Below are positions 22,136-32,135 of a stretch of 64,000 bases of DNA, piece by piece. Position 1 is the stretch's first letter. Each line of letters begins with the position of its first letter. The position numbers were made by a program, and so were the translations under genes. Where the stretch lies: positions 18,262-82,261 of the forward strand of contig JAHQIW010000700.1 in assembly GCA_019055375.1 (NCBI GenBank), given 5' to 3'. The DNA comes from Parelaphostrongylus tenuis (Eukaryota; Nematoda; Chromadorea; Rhabditida; Metastrongylidae). The notes beneath the pieces were generated by a model. That model saw only the letters and a list, made by a program, of their open reading frames with translations. It had not been told where the DNA came from and ran no database searches.

Positions 22136-22860
22136 CGAGTTGCGTAAATAATTAAATAAAATAGATGAATAATTAATTCACAAGAACCAAGTGCATATGA
22201 CCAGCGATGCAGCACAACTAACACCACTTTTATACACAATTTAGATGCCCTACTACTTTTGAGTTTCATCTTAAGCCAACAGAGACAGGTTCGATTCCTT
22301 AGACAGCAACTTGACAGTAGAAGAATTTGAATACAAGAAATAACAGATGGAAATGAATGAGAGAGCAAAGCCGTTCACACCACAAAGAAAAGATAGAATT
22401 ACCAAGCACTCTAAACAGATTCGCGAGATTTGATGTTGCGTGGGCGGGTGAATAAGACGTCTAGTTACTACTACGGACTTCCCGTCTTTCAATAAAAAAA
22501 AGTTTTTTTTTTCTATTTTTTAACGTTAAAAGAGGAATTTAGGAGTTACCAACATCACACAGCTGTAGAGACTTAGCTCTATCATTATGAAGATCAATGA
22601 AATTCATGCTATTATCTTTCACTACATATTCCTGGAGTCCACCTCACAAACACATTGTTGTCACTTCACTAGTTGGAGTGTTTTGCAACCTTTATTGAAT
22701 CAATTTATGCACTTTTTTGTATCCGCCACTTCCACACGGTAACTATGACTCATATGGACTGGACTGATTAAACAGTCAATTCGCAAACAAACAAATAGTC
22801 AATGAACTCGTTCGAACACAAATCTTACACAAAAAAAACATTATAAACAAAATGATCACT
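22136..22860. other. no gene recognised
   Basis: Upstream flank of hsp-110 between a SINE and an RTE insertion. No supported feature beyond short open frames. Confidence 0.4.
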
Positions 22861-22870
22861 ATAGAAGTCA

Positions 22871-23504
22871 CATGTCCCATCCACGCTCAACGAAACGAAC
22901 ATCTCTGAATGCTCCATCTACGCCTATCTAGATCGTGAAATCAACATGATGAACGACCAAGCCTCAGGATTGAGCAGGAGGAAACGAGCTGCTTGAGGAG
23001 CTTTTGATAACATCGCAGATGCCGTGAAGAGGACGAAACACATCCGAATCCTTGCCCACATTTTTCGATTCAGCGATTATTCCGGCCCTACGTATGCAGC
23101 AGAAATTTGGTCGCTTGTAAGCAGGATGAAAGATCACTTGGCGTTATTGAGCGCGAAGTCGGAAGGTCAATGCTAGGAGTACCCCGTATCTCGCAAATAC
23201 GAGAAAGGATCCGAAGTTCCGACCTACGTCAACGATCAAAAATCAGAGACTCCGTTCTACACGGCAGGATATCAAAAATAAAAAGGTCCGGACAGATTCG
23301 CTTCAACGACAACCGATGGACGAAAGCCGTTACCGGCTGGTTTCCCCGAGATATCAAGCGCTCCACAGAAAGACCACTAATCCGATAGTCCGATTCCTTC
23401 ACGAAGAGTCTGGAAGAAAGATATGACACTCAGCAAATCCCTAGAGCGAGGAGGACCTAATCACTCGACGATCAACGGGACGAAGGTGATAGATGACACA
23501 GGTG
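22871..23504 (+). mobile_element. 5'-truncated RTE-type LINE insertion with 10-bp target-site duplication
   Basis: Plus-strand reading gives broken C-terminal RTE coding sequence ([33 protein letters not shown] and MLGVPRISQIRERIRSSDLR in different frames), then the 3' end AGGTGATAGATGACACAGGTG. ATAGAAGTCA flanks it directly at 22861-22870 and 23505-23514. The body is inactive through truncation and frameshifts. Confidence 0.85.
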
Positions 23505-23514
23505 ATAGAAGTCA

Positions 23515-24440
23515 TGCCAGCGGTTATATCAGATCACAAATGAGAATGAGACCTATAAGGTCACGTCATCACGTCATCGTCACCGTATTAACTGCTTACC
23601 ATTACAACTGTGCTGGAGACTAGCAACAACAGAAACAAACGTTACTAAGCGAAGCAATTCTGTAGATATCTTTACTTCTTCCAATTGCAGTGAGAGGAAT
23701 AAAATAAAAGATTTAACGACGAAACTACCCTTTACTTTCTCACCAAATCTGGAAACCTTTCCATAATCAGGGCGACAATAACTGGAGGCGTTCCGTGGCT
23801 AACAAAAGTTGTCACACTCGATATGAAACACTTCAAGCCATTTCTTTTGTTCGAGTCAAATAACGAAGGTATTCCATCTAGTCGGTAGAATGTCAACAAG
23901 CACCAATCTTCTTGCCAGTCAAAGTTGCATAGCAACTGAGTACCTCTACCATTGACGCTCACCGCTGGAAGATGTATAATCCAGTGGTTGTTTAAGAGAT
24001 TAATCCGGCTATTCACTCCTTATAGCTACAAGAGAAACTGCTACCACTTATTAGACTGCAAAATCTTTTTGCAAGCCGTTATTATTCAAATGAAGGACAA
24101 TTAATACCAATGATGCCGCTCATTTATGCTAACTTCTAAACTTCCCCTTCTATGCTATATGTTGTGCTCCTAACAACCATGCTCCCTCGATAGAGGTCAA
24201 GAAGATGCAAGGCAGAAAAGTTGAAGAGATCCCTAAGTACGGAATCACAAATAGATAACAGAAACGTGAAGTGCATTAAAAAGTTTTCGTGAAAATGAGA
24301 TTAGTGCATTAAAAACATCTGAGACTGTGTAAACAATTGAAATAAAAAAATTCATTTGAAGAAATGCCGTCAATATCTTTGAAAACAAACCGTGTTACTA
24401 ACACTCATAATGAACAAAGTCGAAATTCCCTGCCATTATA
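23515..24440. other. no gene recognised; one exon-like segment
   Basis: A minus-strand open segment (about 23740-24016) ends at a good donor (CCAGATTTG followed by GTGAGA) and reads NNHWIIHLPAVSVNG, FDWQEDWCLLTFYRLDG. It could be an exon of an unrecognised gene, but I found no partner exons. Confidence 0.25.
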
Positions 24441-25018
24441 TTAGGTCGTTCCATAAGTTTTGCCATTGGACCAATAAACACCAAATCTATTGACCAGAAG
24501 TAATTATAACTGCGTGATTTTGGTATCGTTGAATTGCGCGTTTTCTTGCGAACATTTTGGTATATGATTTGCCTATATGTGCTTTGAGATGAAGCTGTCT
24601 TGGGAACAAATTCGCTTGCTTTTTGTGCACGAATGGCGCGAAGGATAAATGCTCTTGAAGCGGAGCGCAAGATTGATTGAGCTACCTGCGGACGACCCAA
24701 ATGCGACTGATCCTTCAGAGTGCTCCCTCTCTCTACATTTGAACTTCACGAACCATTACCTTTCTGCAACCCTATCATCGCCCAAGGTTGATTAATCTTG
24801 CGTTCCACTTCACTAGCATTTTTCCCTACGCCAATCGTGCATGAGCAGCAAGCGAATTTGTTTCCACGATAGCTCGATCTCGAAGCAAATATAGGCAAGT
24901 TATATACCGAAATGTTCGTAAGAAAATGCACAATTAAACGATAGCAAAATCATGCAATTTAAGTTACTTATGGTTAATAAATGTGGTACTTATTGCATAA
25001 ATTTATGCAACGACCTAA
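24441..25018 (-). mobile_element. deleted mariner/Tc1-like DNA transposon with intact terminal inverted repeats
   Basis: The termini TTAGGTCGTTCCATAA (left) and the inverse of TTATGCAACGACCTAA (right) are flanked by TA on both sides (24439-24440, 25019-25020), the hallmark of this superfamily. Inside, the minus strand keeps a piece resembling a transposase N-terminal DNA-binding region (HLGRPQVAQSILRSASRAF), with no catalytic domain. At 578 bp it is non-autonomous. Confidence 0.8.
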
Positions 25019-25020
25019 TA

Positions 25021-26985
25021 ATCAGAAAATATTCAAGCGAAAGTCTAGCGCACTTGTTCGCCCTCAGAATTGCCGTAGACTGATATCTACGCTGCAATAA
25101 AAACTACGTAAAATTCTTGACGGAATAGTTGAGTCGCGATCATCAGCACAAAGATGGGCGTGGTTCCAGAGCTGCATAACACGGCAGTCAAACTTTTCTA
25201 AATCATAGAGTAAAAACTACTTTTGAAAACCACTTTCTGAATAGAAGGATATCCCATGACAGTACTGAACGGTCATCCAATCCCAAAAAAAAGAACACGA
25301 ACCGAGGCATATTCATGAATGTCGACGGATTTCCCTGTCGAAGTGCTCCACAGCTTCACCACGAATGTCATGTTACGGGGCTCACTGGTAACATGTCCGA
25401 GTGAAATTCTCTTGAAGATCCTGTACATTAGCCTACGCAAGGTGAAAGTAGAGTGGAGGTAGCACCATCCACCTCTTAAGCAAACATTGTCGAGAACGAA
25501 TACAGCGTTACACAGGTTGAAAACGAATGCCATCATTGACGAAGCGCATGTGTCCCACATTGATAATGATACCATGCCTCATCACAGAAATATTTGTCCT
25601 ACATATTGAAGGGAGGACAAGTTTCAGATATTCAAACTGCGCATTTAAACTAGCTGCAGAGTTATTTACAGAAGAAGTTATCACAGTCCTCTGTGTGGGT
25701 GACAACACTTTTTACATTTGACTCGTTTGTTCGGCTTCATCCTCCACGAAGATCGAATAGTTCGCGTGTTGCCTTGACTTGTTTGAGGAATTCGTTTTCT
25801 TTATAAACGTCTTAGAATGCTCATCGAGACAGCTCTCCTCGCAATCTTGGAGTTAGTTGAGATGAAGCGCTCCTTGCCTCCGATGATGTGAATACCGGCA
25901 ATATTTCAGAAGACAAGTTGAAATGCTTAGAGCATAGTCCGTAAAATTTCCAAGGCGTTTGAGTATCAAACAGTGTCTCAATTGTACAACAGGGTTTTGG
26001 AAAAAAAAAGTTGAATCCATAGACGACTGCGAAGTTTCGATATCGCTTGCTGAGCAGTGCTTCTCTGAAAGACTTCAACGCTGTCCTTCCTGCACTCAGT
26101 CTTCTGTTCACTTGCTTCTTTACGCTGATTTCACTCTGGGCACATATAAGGTGACCAATGTAGCCATAGAATTCAATCCGTTCACCTTCACCATTCGTTT
26201 TAAGTGAGCTCGACTTTTTTAAATCTTTCCAAGATCCATCCTTTTCGCTTCGATAAAATGTCTAGGCATCATTCATATTATAGTGATATTTCTCCAAAGG
26301 AAGGCAAGGAAAGCGGAAACATGGCATGGATTTTTTGTCGATCTATAAAACAGGCGATGGTGCGAGTTCATTGACTTTATTCACGGCTCACAAAGTGACT
26401 TCCGAGTTCTGATGAAGTAATATGTTCTTTATGGGCGCATCAGATACCAAATAAATCTAAATTTAGAAGGAGGTTCTTGCAGAAACAGGTCAAGTTGAAA
26501 GCGCGGCGGTTGCTCCCAACTACGATCCTTGCTGCACCAAATGATTGTACAGAACACCTTGACCAGCGCACACTGGATTTCTAAAAGCGCCATGCAAATA
26601 TTCACTCTTTGCTGCCATCTCCACTGACGGCCAGTGGTGTAGTGCATAACAGGTGAACCCTTGTAGGAGATATTCTCAGGTTCGAAGCCAGCCGATGTCG
26701 CAAGCTTCACTCATATTTCAGCGTCCATGCGGTTGTTTACTCCGCTGTTTCCTCTACAACTCCTCTGTTCAATCGCACATGTTTTAAAGTCGTACGATGC
26801 AACCTGCTGACAGGAATAAACCATGGTTGTAATATGTACAAACCTCACTACTATACATTTAAATCGACAAATAAGTTTATCAGACCACATGTGTACTAGT
26901 AAAAGTAAGTAGGAGGATCCAATCTGCAGCACTAAATCATTACTACACCGAGTTTATTAGGCGACTTGACCGACATTCCCTTTCG
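25021..26985. other. no gene recognised
   Basis: Open frames on the minus strand at 25273-25575, 25821-26111 and 26429-26710 lack recognisable domains. The 25821-26111 frame begins MNRRLSAGRTALKSFREALL, faintly like the LINE C-terminal NRR-x-AG segment, so a second LINE family is possible but unproven. Confidence 0.3.
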
Positions 26986-26994
26986 GGGGCTCTT

Positions 26995-27090
26995 CGTGAG
27001 TCCATCCGGTTAGCACACGGCGCGGAAAGGGTAAAATGCCGGTTGGATTCCCGTCCAAGGTTCAAAGTTTTGCACATCCCTGAACATCAT
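26995..27090 (+). repeat. tRNA-derived SINE, family A
   Basis: Shares CCGGTTAGCACACGGCG, a degenerate B-box GCCGGTTGGATTCCC and the tail AAAGTTTTGCACATCCCTGA with the other family A copies. Confidence 0.55.
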
Positions 27091-27344
27091 CTGATAGCCA
27101 CAAGCAACCAAGAAAGCCTATCGAGCCAAAAGTAGGGCAATCGATCGGAAAAAAAGATACCAACCTCGTGATGCCTAAAATAAAGATTAGTTCTTGAGCT
27201 ATCGTTCTCATTTTCACAGTTTCATATTATTAACACGCCGAGGTAAAAAAAGTCTGCCTTTCGAGTTGTTTTATTATCGAATATACATTTCTAACACCAT
27301 AACACCGCCCAAAGCGGTTCAGAAGAAAGACAATATCCAATATG

Positions 27345-27565
27345 TGCCAGCGTGACTGGGTTCAATGTCAATATCGACTACCGGGCCAAACCGATGACGG
27401 TTGGTTGCTGACAGATAGATGCGTTATAGCGTAGAACAAGTGGTGGTAAAAACTAACGTCGGTAGTGCAATTGGTTAAGTTCGCGTTTTCGGAAAGGTGA
27501 AATGCGGGTTCGGATCCCGTCTGACATCAAAGTTTTGCACATCACTTAACATCGTTGGACATATT
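27345..27565 (+). repeat. tRNA-derived SINE, family A, long form
   Basis: A 5' block (GTGACTGGGTTCAATGTC, GGTTGGTTGCTGACAGA, GCGTTATAGCGTAGAACAAG) precedes the tRNA-like GTCGGTAGTGCAATTGGTTA, B-box GCGGGTTCGGATCCCG and tail AAAGTTTTGCACATCACTT. The same long form recurs at 45.35 kb. Confidence 0.7.
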
Positions 27566-27604
27566 TGTAACATAATTACACCGGTAAAAAATGGTCAAAT
27601 GGAA

Positions 27605-27690
27605 AGAAATTGCAAAAATTCAGCCACAGACGGGAGTTGAACCCGCAATTCATACATACGGGGAACGCAGTCACTGTTTACTCACATCTC
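27605..27690 (-). repeat. tRNA-derived SINE, family A, partial
   Basis: The reverse complement holds GCGGGTTCAACTCCCGTCTG, the B-box-like segment of family A. Confidence 0.55.
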
Positions 27691-27721
27691 ATTTCTTGAT
27701 ATATATTATAACAATCAGCCA

Positions 27722-27830
27722 CCAATCCCAGTGGTGTAGCGGTAGCACGCGTCCTCGGTATGGATGAAATGCGAGTTCAACTCCTGTCTGAGGCCAAATT
27801 TTTGGCTACCACTTGATTCTCTTAAGTAAA
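27722..27830 (+). repeat. tRNA-derived SINE, family A
   Basis: CAGTGGTGTAGCGGTAGCAC (A-box-like) and GCGAGTTCAACTCCTG (B-box-like) are followed by the CACTTGATTCTCTTA tail shared with 28.45 kb. Confidence 0.65.
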
Positions 27831-28446
27831 TTTTGAAAGAATTCTGTTTGGAAAGAATATTTGTTGATTATATGAACGGAATTCACCACTGCAAATTTCT
27901 CCGCTTGATTACGAAATACTTGAAATCTTGCTGAGTCAGCAGTCAAGGTTTGGAAAAAAAAGGAAAAGACGATGATTACGTGCTAAAATACGTGAATGGC
28001 TTTATATTAGTGCAGAAGAGAAAAAACATAGTATCGTGAGACAGCCGTGAGTACACTTCGAACGCCTCAAAGAGTCGATAGATTCATCATAAACCGATCA
28101 ACGACGATCGAAACATTATCGATTTTCGCCTCGAAAATCTAACTCCACCCTTTTTTACGGACTTTTTAGCAAAAGAAAACAGAACATCAAAAGCACCTTG
28201 CCGGGATGACAAACGAGAATTTGTCTCAAATTCCATAAATTCATAGACAGGGCTAAATGGCAGGTAATCGGTAGATCACAGAAAATCCATATCACCCTGC
28301 AAAGCGATTTTCCTTAGGCGTCGGCATTTTCACTAACCATTTACTGTTCACAGTCTGTAGCACGAGGTTGTTATACTTACTAAGAATTACTACGAAATTA
28401 TAGTCTACAAATATAATATTATCTACGAATGATTGGTCGGGCAAAT

Positions 28447-28555
28447 GTGGCTAGGTGGTGTAGTGGTGGAGCACGCGTCCCCGGATAAGATGAAACGCGG
28501 GTTCGATTCTCGCCTGAGGCAATTTTCTGCTCACCACTCAATTCTCTTAGTTATA
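28447..28555 (+). repeat. tRNA-derived SINE, family A
   Basis: GGTGGTGTAGTGGTGGAGCA and GCGGGTTCGATTCTCGCC form clear pol III A/B boxes; the tail is CACTCAATTCTCTTA. It does not fold as a complete tRNA, so it is scored as a SINE. Confidence 0.7.
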
Positions 28556-28727
28556 TAAAAAATTACTATTTCTTAGTCCTGCCAAACTCATACTAGAATT
28601 GAATTAAAGGAAAAAAACACCCAAAATAAAGAAAAACTAAGCGGCATATCCTCGTTAGCTCTTCGCTGAGGACGCCAATACTATAAAAAAAGACACTAAG
28701 AAATAAAACCAAGACAACTGGAGTGAA

Positions 28728-28812
28728 GCGTCGTGGGAGGAATCGAACCATAAACCTACTACTTTCCAATGACCGACATTACTAACCGCTTGACACTCGC
28801 CAGCCACCATTT
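28728..28812 (-). repeat. tRNA-derived SINE-like fragment
   Basis: The reverse complement has GGCTGGCGAGTGTCAAGCGG and TATGGTTCGATTCCTCC, an A/B-box pair of the same general design but diverged from both main families. Confidence 0.45.
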
Positions 28813-29290
28813 GAGCGTAGTGTGATTTGGCCCAGTTGTCTCGAAAAAGACAGTCATAAAATGGCCGTAGATAAGAGAAATTTTTCTAATAAAGGCTGAA
28901 CATTCGCACCCAAATTCAGGATGCAGGGACCTTCAAAATCAATAGACCAAAAGAAAACTCCCAGCTTCAGGGACCAAGACCGCCAGCAGCAACCGGGCGG
29001 GGCGACAATCCAGGACGACGTCCAGACCAGCGCAGCATGCAAAATGATGACGTCACTGCACCCCCCAGGTTTTTAACGGAGCCGCGAGAATTCCAGAAAT
29101 TTGAATTCGATTCGTGGCGGGACCCACGTGACGACAACGAGACAGCACACCTTTAATAAGAATAGGGAAACTCGTCCATCCAATGTCTGTACTGCGATAG
29201 TTGCAGCAGTCCTTCTCCCTCTATCACGCGATAGAAATGGTCCGAGTAGAATGACGATCTCTTTGAATATAAATGGATACTTCATTGATG
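28813..29290. other. no gene recognised
   Basis: Moderately GC-rich spacer with short open frames only. Confidence 0.4.
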
Positions 29291-29294
29291 TAGG

Positions 29295-29520
29295 AGCGCA
29301 TGTGGCGCAGTGGTTAGAGGTGCTCTGCGTCGCACACGAGGTGGGTGGTTCAGTCTCGCTCATGGCTCACCAAGCCATTCATCCGTCCGCGGTCGGTAAA
29401 TTGGTACCAGACTGGTCTCAGGCTTGTCTAGGCGGATAACCACCACTGACTAGGTACAGCGAGAGCCACCGCGAGTCGTTGTAAAGGCCGGATATCCCTC
29501 CAATCACCTTGAACGAAGTA
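29295..29520 (+). repeat. tRNA-derived SINE, family B (best copy)
   Basis: GCGCATGTGGCGCAGTGGTT (A-box-like), GGTGGTTCAGTCTCGC (B-box-like), GCTCACCAAGCCATTC, AATTGGTACCAGACTGG and GCCACCGCGAGTCGTTG define the roughly 220-bp family. Copies at 33.4, 34.3 and 36.0 kb lie in rpn-3 introns. Confidence 0.7.
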
Positions 29521-29821
29521 AGAATTTGGAGACGAATGCGTGGCGCAGCTCTTAAGGATTGATCATCGCGGAGAGCTCTATCCTGAGCTGTGCTCATTTC
29601 TACCCCATTTCAGACACCAATGGCCCAGATAGTTTATTGATTGGTTGTGACGACGGGCCCTGAATTTGTCTACTAGGGATCATTCATCACGTAGATCATT
29701 GCTCACTTCTCATCTAACGGGGTTAAATGACAGTTCAAATCGAGTGTTATCTCTTATCCTACATCGTAAATTTTTGTGCATGGCCATTTCTTAGTCAAAT
29801 CTAGGGGTATGCCCATTGATC

Positions 29822-29960
29822 TAGAGTCGTGCGCAAAACCTCGGCGCTGGGCGGAACTCGAACTCGCGCCTCACTTCATCCCGGAGCGCGTGCTCTAAGC
29901 CCTTGCACTACTGACTCCCGCTTTGCTCACCGCTCTTTCGACACTACATCTACGCTACGA
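29822..29960 (-). repeat. tRNA-derived SINE, family A
   Basis: The reverse complement gives GGGAGTCAGTAGTGCAAGGG, GCGCGAGTTCGAGTTCCGCC and a tail ending GCGCACGACTCTAGATC, plus part of the 5' block. Confidence 0.6.
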
Positions 29961-30365
29961 TCTAAGGGTAATTTGTGAATTCTGGATGTATTTCGACGCG
30001 TAATTTTAGCTCTATGGACAGATTTTTTGGACTTATACTCAAGATCGATGGATTTCTCGAGTTGAATATTCAGAAGTCAGGACAATACACGAGTGTCTGC
30101 TCTCTTCGATCAGCACCCCCCCCCCCTCTCTCTAGCTTTATTTTCCTCTCACCTTCCTGCTTTCGCTTTGATTTTCCCCTCCCTTTCCCCCTTCCCTTTC
30201 GATTCGATTTTCTCCGGCATATTTCTCGTACGAGTTTTCTGATTTTCTCGACATAATCCTGGCGATAATTGTCATCTTTTTTGAAAATCCATGTATTTCA
30301 TTGATTTTCCTTTTCAATAAAGCTTCACTATATTGCTAGCCCGCTGCTGATTCACTACCTCAATT
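29961..30365. other. no gene recognised; C-run and CT-rich tract
   Basis: Contains a run of ten C (about 30116-30125) and a CT-rich tract to about 30235. The open frame at 29975-30256 is Pro/Ser/Phe-rich because of this tract. Confidence 0.5.
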
Positions 30366-30369
30366 TTTG

Positions 30370-30615
30370 GTGCTTTTCCGTTATCCGGAAGCAAATGAAT
30401 ATTCGACCTCATTCGCTCGGCAGGAGCTTTTCATAAGAGTTTTTGCAATCATTGGAAAGCCCGAGTCTCTGGCTACAGGCCCACGTGGCCGGTTTTCGAA
30501 AAAGTCTCTTTATAACGCTGTAAAATTCAAAATAGAATTAAGTTACACATGGTCGCGCTTTTCTCTTTCGTATCTCGTCTATATTTCGCTGGACAAGACT
30601 CCTTAGAGTGCTAGT
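30370..30615 (+). repeat. left arm of a fold-back element
   Basis: About 245 bp that match 31822-32070 in inverted orientation: AATGAATATTCGACCTCATT, TTTATAACGCTGTAAAAT and ATATTTCGCTGGACAAG recur in mirror order. Related single arms occur at 47.75-47.95, 48.4-48.56 and 63.48-63.65 kb. Confidence 0.7.
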
Positions 30616-30759
30616 AGTCTTTCAATAGCACAACTCTCGACAAACTTACGCTATACGATGCATTGCATCACTAACCATTGCGCCATCCCGCCACTGATTG
30701 CAATAAATGTGGCTGTCATTGAAAATTATTGTAATCGTGTTTGCCAAAGGAAGCCTGTA

Positions 30760-31507
30760 TCACCTGTCGTCCCGTTGATCGTCGAATGACTCGAGCGGGT
30801 ACCAGCAACTCTTCCATTTTTCCCTATCGCGTGCAAGAGTAGCCCAGTGGGTCCTCCTCGCTCTAGGAATTCGCTGAGCATCATATCTTTCTTCCATCGC
30901 TTTCGTGAAGAAATCGGACCAACGGGTCAGTGGTCTTCCTTTAGAGCTCTTGACGTCCCGAGGAATCCAGTCGGTAAGGGCTCTCGTCCATCGGTTGTCG
31001 TTGAAGCGCATCACGTGTCCGGCCCACCTTATTTTCGATATCCTGGCGTGTAGAACGCGTCTGTGTTTTTCGATCTTTGACATAGGTCGGAACTTCGGAT
31101 CCTTTGTCTCAGCGGATCAGCATCGACCTTTCGACTGCGCGTTCGACAACTCTAAGTGATCTTTCATCCTGTTTACGTAGCGACCAGATTTTTGCGCATA
31201 CGTTAGGGCAGGGATAATTGTCGAGTCGAAAAGGTGGGCACGGAGTCGGATGTTCTTTGTCCTCTTCACTACATCTTCGACGCTCTTAAACGTTCCCCAA
31301 GCCGCTCGTTTCCTCCTGCTCAACTCTGGGGCTAGGTCGTTCATCCTGTTGATTTCATCACCTAAATAGACGTAACTGGAGAATTCGGAGATTTTCGTTC
31401 CGTTGAGCGTGAATGGGGCATTCGAAACCCATCCGTTCCTCATGAACATTGTTTTTGTTAGATTTAGTTGAAGACCAATCTTTCCACAGGCGTCATCGAA
31501 ATCGGTC
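30760..31507 (-). mobile_element. 5'-truncated RTE-type LINE insertion with 12-bp target-site duplication
   Basis: The minus strand encodes the C-terminal part of the RTE protein in two frames (31117-31572: [38 protein letters not shown]; 30760-31083: VMRFNDNRWTRALTDWIP to DDQRDDR). AGGAAGCCTGTA is duplicated at 30748-30759 and 31508-31519. At 748 bp with a frameshift it is dead. It sits between the two fold-back arms. Confidence 0.9.
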
Positions 31508-31821
31508 AGGAAGCCTGTAGAATATAAGAATTGGAACAGTACACACGAAAACTTCATTAGCCTGCGAACCATTTGAAAGCACTAAATATCGCTGACGCGA
31601 TGTCGTAAGAGCGATATAAGATTGATCGATCATAGCCTCAGCGCACGTGGCCACCTCAGCCAGCGGCACGTGATTTAGCCAAAGACCCTTTGAATACTTT
31701 GAAGAGGGAGCTCTGTCCGGCGAGGTGTAAAAGGCAAATCTTTTCTTTCTCCTGCAGCGCTATCATTAAAATTTTTCTCTAAGAAGCGAACACATTTACG
31801 AGTTCTTCGAGACTTGTGCTA

Positions 31822-32070
31822 TCTAAAAAGTGCTAGCACTCTGACGGAGGAAATTTGTCCAGCGAAATATAAGCGAGATAGAAAAAAACACGTGATCGTG
31901 TTAAACATAATTTTTATTTCGGATTTTACAGCGTTATAAAAGGGTTATTATAAAAGCCGACGAAGTGTGGCTCTAGCCAGAGATTCAAGCCTTCGAAAGG
32001 TTACTAACACTCCTATGAAAAATTCTTGTACCGCAAACGAGGTCAAATATTCATTTGTTCCCTTATGAGT
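31822..32070 (-). repeat. right arm of a fold-back element, abutting the rpn-3 start
   Basis: Inverted partner of 30370-30615. Its outer end (ATTCATTTGTTCCCTTATGA) stops about 65 bp before the rpn-3 start codon, so the proximal rpn-3 upstream region is transposon-derived. Confidence 0.7.
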
Positions 32071-32076
32071 GAAGAG

Positions 32077-32095
32077 TGTTTTTTGTCGGATTCAG
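32077..32095 (+). promoter_or_regulatory. rpn-3: candidate spliced-leader trans-splice acceptor of rpn-3
   Basis: GTGTTTTTTGTCGGATTCAG lies 41 nt upstream of the rpn-3 ATG. Two further AG sites (32103-32104, 32109-32110) are possible alternatives. No upstream coding exon was found. Confidence 0.4.
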
Positions 32096-32135
32096 TTGCC
32101 CAGCTTATAGGTGGTCTATTCCGATTCCGAAGCTC

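Noticed and set aside
28447..28555. Possible genuine tRNA gene
   Set aside because: A- and B-boxes are present, but no consistent acceptor, D and anticodon arms could be formed, and the sequence belongs to a dispersed family with a common tail.
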